A stretch of 64,000 nucleotides of DNA from Polaribacter sp. BAL334 (GTDB taxonomy: Bacteria; Bacteroidota; Bacteroidia; Flavobacteriales; Flavobacteriaceae): the NCBI RefSeq assembly GCF_015767435.1, contig NZ_JADWOV010000245.1:80977-144976 (forward strand), in the 5' to 3' direction. Shown here piece after piece: positions 8,331 through 16,600 of the stretch. Position numbers and translations under genes: made by a program. The notes beneath the pieces are model-generated. The model was given only the letters and a program-made list of their open reading frames with translations, did no database searches and was not told where the DNA came from. How positions within the stretch are numbered: position 1 is the first letter of the stretch; every line of letters begins with the position of its first letter.

Positions 8331-9530
8331 GTGAATCGATTTCAAATTATTCTTTTGGTACTACTCAGTGTACCTCTTTGCAATATAAGTAATGCTCAAG
8401 AAAGCAATGTTTTAGCCGATAAGTATTCAGTGACAATTCCAGATAATTATCAGAATCAAGGAAAATCCTATTCTTTAATTGTATATTATAAAGACAAAGC
8501 TATAGAAAGTCTATTGCAACAATATGCAAATACGAATCAAACCATCATTTTGCAATTGAACGATAGTGCAGTAAGTACTTGGGTACCCGATACTCTAAAA
8601 GTAATCATTCAGAAAACAATACATGATTTTTCAATAGCTAGAGATAAAATTTACTTATTGGTAGTGAACGAAAACATAGAAAAAACAGTAGAAATACGTA
8701 AGTCACTCAACTACTATTTTGCGGCAACTACCTATATTACCAGCAATCAGCGCACTTTCAATTTTTTTAAAGATCGCTTAAAACTAAATGACAGCGTTAA
8801 ACTTTATTTTTTTGATGTCATAGATTTCAATGTTTTGGTCACCATACACCAACATTTTCTCGATAATTACTTATGGGCAATTGATATAAAAAAAGTATCA
8901 GAAGATGCCATCAGGTTTAATTTTGACAAATCCAATGACAAAGAAAATAAAAACCAGCTATCGCTAAGTTATGGTCAATGGTATTTTGATAATGCTGCCA
9001 AATCCAACAATAATACTCTTTTAGAAATTCCTAATAACATAGGTTTTTGGAATTTGTCCTTTGCAAGATACCTTTCAAAATCATTGACAGTAAAATGTAA
9101 AGTAGGAATAATCACAAAAAAGATAGAACCTCCTCGTCCCGATTTTTTTTCAGTCATTAATGGAGTCAATGTAAATATTGAAGGAGGTGGCATATTATTA
9201 ATGCCAATAAGTGTTGGTATGGATTCCTATTTTTTAAAAAAACGCTTTCGTCCATTTGCGGGCTTTAGTGTAGGGATAGTCCCTACTATGTATAAATATG
9301 TTGAAGCGAAAGGGAATATATCTAATGGAATCATCAGAAATGAAATTGAATTTAATAGTAACGCACCCTTTGTTGAAGTATCAACTGGTTTTATATATCG
9401 CACAGGAAAAAATATTCAGATGGGATTAAATGCCGACTATAATCAATCAAAAGAATTTAATGAAAATATTGGCGGATACAGGGAGTTTAGTGGATTTAAA
9501 ATATCGATGTTATTTTCAGTCATGTTTTAG
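8331..9530 (+). CDS. Outer membrane protein of unknown function, last gene of the exporter block
   Basis: I do not recognise this family. It starts with GTG, and a signal peptide runs to about residue 23 (S-N-A-Q). Residues 25-185 are a soluble alpha/beta-like part (Y-S-V-T-I-P-D-N-Y, then S-Y-S-L-I-V-Y-Y and Y-L-L-V-V-N-E) reminiscent of the start of a secreted esterase or carbohydrate-esterase fold, but with no Ser-nucleophile GxSxG motif. Residues 210-399 alternate in a beta-strand pattern ending in M-L-F-S-V-M-F, typical of a small outer-membrane barrel. It lies 57 bases after the ATPase, on the same strand, and may be the surface component of the exporter locus. Confidence 0.6.
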   Translation: MNRFQIILLVLLSVPLCNISNAQESNVLADKYSVTIPDNYQNQGKSYSLIVYYKDKAIESLLQQYANTNQTIILQLNDSAVSTWVPDTLKVIIQKTIHDFSIARDKIYLLVVNENIEKTVEIRKSLNYYFAATTYITSNQRTFNFFKDRLKLNDSVKLYFFDVIDFNVLVTIHQHFLDNYLWAIDIKKVSEDAIRFNFDKSNDKENKNQLSLSYGQWYFDNAAKSNNNTLLEIPNNIGFWNLSFARYLSKSLTVKCKVGIITKKIEPPRPDFFSVINGVNVNIEGGGILLMPISVGMDSYFLKKRFRPFAGFSVGIVPTMYKYVEAKGNISNGIIRNEIEFNSNAPFVEVSTGFIYRTGKNIQMGLNADYNQSKEFNENIGGYREFSGFKISMLFSVMF

Positions 9531-9570
9531 TGATTGATGTCTCTCCGAAAGCAAGGATTTGAGCCTTAAA

Positions 9571-9582
9571 TCCGATATCGGA
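9571..9582. repeat. 12-base perfect palindrome near the island edge
   Basis: TCCGATATCGGA is a perfect palindrome in the spacer after the unknown OMP gene. It partly overlaps a small stem GGATTT/AAATCC (9555-9560 and 9568-9573). It could be an operator or the remains of an element end. There is no T-tract, so it is not an intrinsic terminator. Confidence 0.3.
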
Positions 9583-9642
9583 GTCATTTGATATAAGACC
9601 TCATTTCACAACCTGTGTAATCACTTCACCAAGAATTAAACT

Positions 9643-9675
9643 AAAAATCCTATAAAACAAGAAACACTCTTTTAA
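9643..9675 (+). pseudogene. Displaced 3' end of ogt
   Basis: This frame reads K-N-P-I-K-Q-E-T-L-F-stop, against E-N-P-V-K-Q-E-T-L-F-stop at the end of the intact gene. The frame is closed by a stop at 9637-9639, so only the last ten codons remain. Differences from 1202-1234 are all transitions, several of them synonymous, as expected of two alleles of the same gene end and not of chance. It marks the right boundary of the proposed island. Confidence 0.6.
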
Positions 9676-9733
9676 TTTTAACGCCTAATAAACTTAAAAT
9701 CCTATTTTTACGTTCATTAGATAGGGTTTTTAT

Positions 9734-12700
9734 ATGTTTCAAAAAGTACTATTTTTTACTGTTTTATTTGTTGGATTTTCTATCCAATCACAAACGATTT
9801 CTAGCGATTTTAGAACAAAAACTTTTGAACTCAAAAAAGACAGCCTTCAACTGGATTCTGTTGCCATCAATCCTCAAAAATTCTTGGTGTTGGACAGCTT
9901 GAAAAAACCAATTCCTACTCTTGAATATGTTATTGATTTTAGCAAAGCTTTATTAATTATCAATTCAAAAAAATATTCAATAATCACCGTGAGTTATTTC
10001 AGAATTCCTGATTTTATCACCAAAATTTATTCCCCTTTTGATGAAAATCGCATTTTGCCAAACACCAATAATAATGGCATTTTATACAGTGTAACCACCA
10101 ATAAAAAACAAGAAGAAGTGGTCCTTTTTGAAGGTTTGCAAACTCGTGGTTTTATCACAAGAGGCATCACTTCTGGAAACAATCAAAATGCAGTGACAAA
10201 TGCTTCTCTGGATTTAGAAATCTCAGGAAAATTGTCAGAAAACACCAGTTTAAGAGCGAAAATTTTTGACACCAATATTCCCATTCAACAAAATGGATAT
10301 TCTCAAAATTTGACAGATTTTGACCGAATTTTCATTGAAATGTACAGCAAAAATTGGCGTGTAAAAGCGGGCGACATTGCACTCGAAAATACCGAAAGTA
10401 TGTTTATGCCCATCAACAAACAAATTGCTGGTTTGCAGGTAGAAGCGAACATCAATGAAAATTTTAAAATTGCGGCTTCAGGGGCTGTTGTCAGAGGAAA
10501 ATTTAACAACTTTCGTTTTACAGCTGTGGAAGGAAATCAAGGTCCGTATAAACTTTTTGGTGCCAATAATGAAGCCGCGATTTTGATTATTGAAGGTAGT
10601 GAACGCGTATTTGTAAATGGAGTTCAAATACAAAGAGGAGAAAACAAAGATTTCATCATCAATTATAATTTGGGAGAAATTATTTTCAACACCAAATTTC
10701 CCATCACCAATGACATGCGAATTGTGGTTGAATTTCAATATGCGGAACGAAATTACACACGATTTGTGACATTTGAAGAAGCTGTTTATAAAGGCGAAAA
10801 GTTTGAAATCAGTGGATTTTTCTATTCTGAAAATGACGCAAAAAATCAACCTTTACAACAAAGTTTGACAAATGAACAAAAGGAAATTTTAGCAAATGCA
10901 GGTAATGATACAGATGCCATGTTTGCAGAAAGTGCTTTTATAGACACGTTTGATGACAACAAAATTTTATACAAAAAAACGATTCAAGGAACTACTGAAA
11001 TTTTCGAATATTCTCAAAATCCGAATGACGAGTTGTATTTTGTGAGTTTCTCAAATGTGGGTCAAAATAATGGTGATTATCAGTTAGATAGAACCACTGC
11101 CATTGGAAGTATTTTTGTGTTTGTGGGCACAAATCAAGGTGATTTTAGTCCAATAATCAAATTAATTCCCCCAAATAAATTTCAAACATTTGTGGTGAAA
11201 TCAGCATATCAAGCTTCAGAAAAAACACAAATCAATACTGAAATTGCCATTTCTAACAATGATAAAAACTTATTTTCTAGCAAAGATGACAACGAAAATG
11301 TGGCTGTTGCAGCAACAATTGGCTGGCAACAAACCTATATTGATAAAAAATGGCAATTGAAAAGCAACCTCAATCATCAATTTGTGCAACGTAATTTCTT
11401 GACGATTCAACGTTGGGAACCAATTGAATTTAACAGAGAATGGAATATTTTGACAAATTTGCCTACCAAAAACTTCTTTCAATCTGAAATTATTTTGCAA
11501 AAAGCAGCACAACATTTTTTGTCCTATAAATTCCAAAATTTGCAATATACAGATGCTTATAAAGGAAATAAAAACGAAATTCTGGCAAAATTCAATCTAA
11601 AAAATACGACTTTTTACGCCAATGGAAGTTTTTTAACAAATACCTCAACACTTGAAGACAATGCGTTTTATGTGGCAAAAGCGAAAGTAGAACATCGTTT
11701 TCAAAAATCTTGGGTTGGTGCTTTTGTGAATTTCGAAAACAACTCACGAAAAGACATTACAACCAATCAATTTGTCAACACCAGTCATCGTTTTAAAGAA
11801 TATGAAACCTATATTGGCATTGGAGATACTGCAAAGATTTTTAGTAAAATTGGTGTGAATTTTAGAAATAATGACAGTATAAAATCGAATCAATTTGCAG
11901 AAATCAATAACCGAAAAACGTTTTATATAGACAGCAAACTCATCAAAAATAAATTTACAAATTTGAGTGTTTTTGCCAATTATAGAATCACCCAAAATAA
12001 TTTTACGGAAGATGAAAAAACATTGAATTCACGAGTGGTTTTCAATCAAAAATTGTTTGATAATTTCGTGAATGTAACGACCATTTATGAAACTTCTTCT
12101 GGAAATGTTGCCAGACAAGATTATGTGTATGTAAAAACGGAACCTGGTTTGGGTTTTTACACTTGGATTGATTATAATGAAGACGGAATTCAAGATTTTA
12201 ACGAGTTTGAAATCGCCTTATTTCAAGACCAAGCTGAATATTTGCGCTTGCCAAAACCGAATTTGCGATTTATTGCCACTCAAAGAGCTAGTTTTCAGCA
12301 AACTTTAACTCTCAATCCAAAAAATTGGGCTGAAAAAACAGGGCTGAAAAAGTGGCTTTCTCATTTTTACAACAGCACTTTTTTAACGGTTGAAAACGAG
12401 CAAGAAAGAGTTGGAAATTCGTTTCAATTGAATCCTTTTGATGTGAATAGCAGTGCTTTGATTGGATTGAATTATAACTTCAAAAACAGTTTGTTTTATC
12501 ACAAAGATTTGCAAAATCACAGTGTAACGTTTACCTATGGAGATTCGCAATTAAAACAACAGTATTTTATTGGAAATCAAGAAAATAAAATCAATTTGCA
12601 TCAATTGGATTATGCGCATAAATTCGCTGATTTTTGGCTGATTGATTTGATGGGGAAACTCACAAATATTGATTTAATTACAGAAAATTTTGACGACAGA

Positions 12701-13111
12701 AATTATGAAATTGATTCCTATGAAATAGCACCAAGAATTAGTTTTTTATATAGCAAAAACAATCGTTTTTCAGCATTTTATCATTACAATAACAAGCAAA
12801 ATAATCTTCCAAATTTAGAGCAATTGAAACAGCAGAAATTCGGAATTGAATACTTTTATTTGGGTGAAAATAGCAATCAAATTTCAGCCAATGTAACCCT
12901 GTTTTTGAATGATTTTCAAGGAAATGTAAATTCGCCAGTAGCGTATCAAATGTTAGAAGGTTTGCAAGCTGGAAAAAATTATACTTGGAATGTATTGTTT
13001 AATAAAAAATTGAATGCATTCTTAAATTTGCAATTAAATTATTTGGGAAGAAAAAGTGAGAATTCGAAAACAATCCATACTGGAAATGTGCAATTACGTG
13101 CGATTTTTTAG
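9734..13111 (+). CDS. Very large outer membrane beta-barrel protein with EF-hand-like loop
   Basis: Exported 1125-residue protein (signal peptide about 1-19, cut after S-Q-S). I do not recognise a named domain. The N-terminal 130 residues are strand-rich; the rest is a long succession of amphipathic beta strands with aromatic girdles that resembles a large outer-membrane barrel, without a TonB plug. Residues 813-824 form a calcium-loop pattern D-Y-N-E-D-G-I-Q-D-F-N-E. The last residues (L-R-A-I-F) fit a barrel end. Its promoter region follows the duplicated ogt end, so before the insertion it was probably next to ogt. Confidence 0.75.
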   Translation: MFQKVLFFTVLFVGFSIQSQTISSDFRTKTFELKKDSLQLDSVAINPQKFLVLDSLKKPIPTLEYVIDFSKALLIINSKKYSIITVSYFRIPDFITKIYSPFDENRILPNTNNNGILYSVTTNKKQEEVVLFEGLQTRGFITRGITSGNNQNAVTNASLDLEISGKLSENTSLRAKIFDTNIPIQQNGYSQNLTDFDRIFIEMYSKNWRVKAGDIALENTESMFMPINKQIAGLQVEANINENFKIAASGAVVRGKFNNFRFTAVEGNQGPYKLFGANNEAAILIIEGSERVFVNGVQIQRGENKDFIINYNLGEIIFNTKFPITNDMRIVVEFQYAERNYTRFVTFEEAVYKGEKFEISGFFYSENDAKNQPLQQSLTNEQKEILANAGNDTDAMFAESAFIDTFDDNKILYKKTIQGTTEIFEYSQNPNDELYFVSFSNVGQNNGDYQLDRTTAIGSIFVFVGTNQGDFSPIIKLIPPNKFQTFVVKSAYQASEKTQINTEIAISNNDKNLFSSKDDNENVAVAATIGWQQTYIDKKWQLKSNLNHQFVQRNFLTIQRWEPIEFNREWNILTNLPTKNFFQSEIILQKAAQHFLSYKFQNLQYTDAYKGNKNEILAKFNLKNTTFYANGSFLTNTSTLEDNAFYVAKAKVEHRFQKSWVGAFVNFENNSRKDITTNQFVNTSHRFKEYETYIGIGDTAKIFSKIGVNFRNNDSIKSNQFAEINNRKTFYIDSKLIKNKFTNLSVFANYRITQNNFTEDEKTLNSRVVFNQKLFDNFVNVTTIYETSSGNVARQDYVYVKTEPGLGFYTWIDYNEDGIQDFNEFEIALFQDQAEYLRLPKPNLRFIATQRASFQQTLTLNPKNWAEKTGLKKWLSHFYNSTFLTVENEQERVGNSFQLNPFDVNSSALIGLNYNFKNSLFYHKDLQNHSVTFTYGDSQLKQQYFIGNQENKINLHQLDYAHKFADFWLIDLMGKLTNIDLITENFDDRNYEIDSYEIAPRISFLYSKNNRFSAFYHYNNKQNNLPNLEQLKQQKFGIEYFYLGENSNQISANVTLFLNDFQGNVNSPVAYQMLEGLQAGKNYTWNVLFNKKLNAFLNLQLNYLGRKSENSKTIHTGNVQLRAIF

Positions 13112-13153
13112 TTAAATTAACACAAACAATCATTATTATTCAATTATATTATT

Positions 13154-13161
13154 TAATTTTG
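13154..13161 (+). promoter_or_regulatory. Probable -7 element of the metal efflux operon
   Basis: TAATTTTG matches TAnnTTTG and ends 8 bases before the ATG at 13170. No matching TTG at the right distance upstream was seen. Confidence 0.3.
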
Positions 13162-13169
13162 AACCCGAA

Positions 13170-13559
13170 ATGATAAGAATAATTGCAATTTTATTATCAA
13201 ACTTAGTACTTCTACAAAGTTTGCACATTGATTTTAAAGATATTAACAAAGTTAGTGCCTTAATTGATCATGCGCAATTTCATCAAGAAAAATATGGTGA
13301 TAGTTTCGTTGAATTTTTATACGATCATTATATTGATCAAGAAATTGCATTAAATCAAAATCATAAAGAACATCAAGACCTCCCTTTTAAACAAGGTGTT
13401 AACCATTTTAATCACTTAGTTTCCATTTTGGAAATAAATCCAACTGTATTTAAATTAAGAATACCTAACAATTCCTTTTCAAAAAAGAATTTTTTTTATA
13501 AGGAATCTTACTCTGAATCCGTAAAACCCGCCATTTTCCAACCGCCCAAATTCGCATAA
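13170..13559 (+). CDS. Small His-rich protein upstream of a metal efflux pump
   Basis: 129-residue protein with an N-terminal hydrophobic segment (1-18) that could be a signal or anchor. It is rich in His (D-H-A-Q-F-H-Q-E-K-Y-G, D-H-Y-I-D-Q, N-H-K-E-H-Q) and ends P-A-I-F-Q-P-P-K-F-A. The placement and the terminal PP resemble the small HYC_CC_PP-type proteins that precede heavy-metal RND pumps in Bacteroidota, although no Cys-Cys pair is present here. It may bind metal in the periplasm. Function is inferred only from composition and context. Confidence 0.6.
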   Translation: MIRIIAILLSNLVLLQSLHIDFKDINKVSALIDHAQFHQEKYGDSFVEFLYDHYIDQEIALNQNHKEHQDLPFKQGVNHFNHLVSILEINPTVFKLRIPNNSFSKKNFFYKESYSESVKPAIFQPPKFA

Positions 13560-13627
13560 TTTATTTTAGAAAAAGGAACCTGTAAAATAATTCGGGTTAT
13601 ATTTATATCTATTATTTATTATCAATT

Positions 13628-16600
13628 ATGTTAGAAAAAATTATCAAATTCAGCTTACAAAATAAGCTGATCATATTCATATTTATTGCGTTTGTCATTG
13701 GTTTCGGGATTTTTTCATTGACCAAAATTCCAATTGGTGCTGTGCCTGATATTACCAATAATCAAGTGCAAGTAATTACCACTTCACGAAATCTTTCTAC
13801 GCAAGATGTAGAACAATTTATCACCTATCCAGTTGAATTGGAAATGGCAAATTTGCCTGGCGTTGAAGAAATTCGCTCGGTTTCAAAATTTGGTTTATCA
13901 GTAGTAACCATTGTTTTTACGGATGAAATTGGCACGTATTTGCCAAGGCAATTGATTGCTGAAAAAATAAAATCTGCCACTGAAAAAATTCCACAAGGAT
14001 TTGGAACACCAGAAATGGGGCCAATTACTACAGGTTTGGGAGAAATTTACCAATATATTTTGGATGTAAAACCGGGTTACGAAAATCGCTATTCAACAGC
14101 AGATTTACGCACACTTCAAGATTGGATTGTAAAGCGTCAATTATCGGGAATTCCGGGTGTTGTTGAAATAAATACTTGGGGTGGGCATTTAAAACAATAC
14201 GAAGTTGCCATCAATCCTGAAAAATTGACTGCGATGAAAATTTCTGTTTCAGAAATTTATGATGCACTTGAAAAAAATAACAGTGTTGCAGGTGGAGGTT
14301 ATATCGAAAAAACCAATGAAACCTATTTTATTAGAGGTGAAGGTTTGGTAAAAAGCTTGGAGGATGTTGGAAATATTGTAGTAAAAAATGACGGAAATCC
14401 AATTTATATTAAAGATGTTGCCAAAGTAGGATTTGGAAGTGCCACTCGTTTTGGAGCCATTACTGGAAATGGTGAAGGTGAAAAAGTGTTGGGACAAATC
14501 ATGATGCTGAAAGACGGAAACTCAAAGCAAATTATTGATGCTGTCAAAGAACGAGTTGCCGAAATTCAAGGTTCTTTGCCTGAAGGCGTTTACATCAACG
14601 GATTTTTAGAACGAAGCGAATTGATTGCAAAAACTACTTTTACAGTTTCCGAAAACTTGATTTTGGGTTCGTTGATTGTGATTTTTGTGGTGGTCTTATT
14701 GCTCGGAAATTTTCGTTCAGGATTGGTGGTTGCTTCAGTAATTCCATTGAGTTTATTATTCGCAATTTCGTTAATGTATCTTTTTGGAGTTGACGCCAAT
14801 TTGATGAGTTTGGGTGCAATTGACTTTGGAATTATCATTGATGGAGCTGTGATTATTGTGGAGTTTATTGCCTTTCGGATCATGAGGGAAAGTGAGAAAC
14901 TTGGCATTCTTTCTAAAGAAGCAAAACAAGATGAAATAGATGCAATTACGCTAAAAAGTGCTTCAAAAATGATGAACTCTGCGATTTTTGGACAATTAAT
15001 CATCTTAATCGTATTTATTCCCATTTTATCTTTAAGTGGTGTTGAAGGAAAAATGTTCAAACCAATGGCAATGACTTTTAGTTTTGCTTTGATTGGTGCT
15101 ATGATTTTTTGTGTGACCTATGTTCCTGTATTTTCCGCTTTGTTTTTAAAACCTGAAAAACCTAGTGATAAAAATATTTCAGTTCGATTGATGAAAATTT
15201 TATACACCTTGTATAAACCGTCAATTCATTGGGCATTGCTAAACAAAAAAATAGTAGTTGGTTTGGCAGCCTTTATGTTGCTTTCAAGTGTTTGGTTATT
15301 CAGCAGAATGGGAGGCGAATTTGTGCCGACTTTAGATGAAGGAGATTTTGTGATTCAACCCGTTTTAAAAACAGGAACATCCTTAGGAAAAACCATTGAG
15401 ATTACCACAAAAATCGAACAAATTTTATTGAAAAATTTTCCGGAAGTTGACCAAGTTGTGAGTAGAATTGGTGCTGCAGAAGTGCCAACAGACCCAATGT
15501 CTATGGAAGAAAGTGATGTAATTATCAAACTAAAACCCAAAAAAGAATGGACAAGTGCTGCAAGTAAAGACGAATTGGCAAACAAATTTAAGGAGGCTTT
15601 ATCTGTAATTCCTGGGTTGGAAATCGAATTTACACAACCTATTGAAATGCGTTTCAATGAATTAATTACAGGAGTTAGAGCAGATGTTGCTGTGAAAGTT
15701 TTTGGAGAAGATTTGTCAATTTTGGCAAAAAAAGCGGATGAAATCAAGAAATTAATTCAACATGTAGCAGGTGCTTCCGATATTATTGTGGAAAAAGTGG
15801 AAGGTTTGCCTCAAATGAGTGTTCACTATCATCGTAGTAAAATAGCAAGATATGGATTGAATATTGCTGACATCAATCAACTGATTTCTATGGGATTTGC
15901 AGGGCAAGTTGCAGGCAATGTTTTTGAAGGTGAAAAACGGTTTGATTTGGTGATGCGTTTTGATGAAAATCATCGAAAAAATTTAGAAAGTTTACAAAAT
16001 TTATATGTTGATACGCCTACTGGAAACAAAGTTCCTTTGAGTGAATTGGCTAGTATTCAATACACGACAGGTCCTGCAAAAATTTCAAGAGATGATACCA
16101 AACGTAGAATTGTTGTCGGAATTAATGTGAGAGATCGTGATTTACAATCGGTAGTGGATGATGTTCAAAAAATACTTGATGAAAAATTGAAATTGCCTGT
16201 AGGTTATAGTGTTACGTATGGAGGGCAATTTGAGAATTTACAAAGTGCCAAAGCACGTTTGATGGTGGCTGTTCCTATTGCTTTGACATTGATTTTTTTA
16301 CTGTTATATTTTGCATTTGGTTCCGTAAAAGAAGCATTGTTGGTGTATTCTGCCATTCCACTTTCGGCAGTTGGCGGAATTTTGTTGTTGTGGTTGCGTG
16401 ATTTGCCCTTCAGTATTTCTGCTGGAGTTGGATTTATTGCGCTTTTTGGAATCGCAGTTTTAAACGGAATTGTATTGATTGAACATTTCAAAGAACTCAA
16501 AGAAGAAGGTATGGAAGACATTGAAGAACGGATTAAAAAAGGCACCAAAGAACGTTTGCGTCCTGTGTTGTTAACAGCTGCTGCTGCTGCTTTAGGATTT

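Larger units (their letters stand above)
1235..9642. mobile_element. Putative genomic island inserted at the 3' end of ogt
   Basis: The block starts right after the ogt stop codon and ends where a second, diverged copy of the ogt 3' end begins (1202-1234 versus 9643-9675; 29 of 34 bases agree over the aligned stretch and every difference is a transition). It carries a decayed transposase-like end, short direct and inverted repeats, a sensor/regulator pair and a full exporter operon, all on one strand. No integrase or intact transposase is present, so the mechanism is unknown; homologous replacement by a divergent donor is as likely as site-specific integration. The duplication is seen in the sequence; the insertion is inferred. 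Confidence 0.45.
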
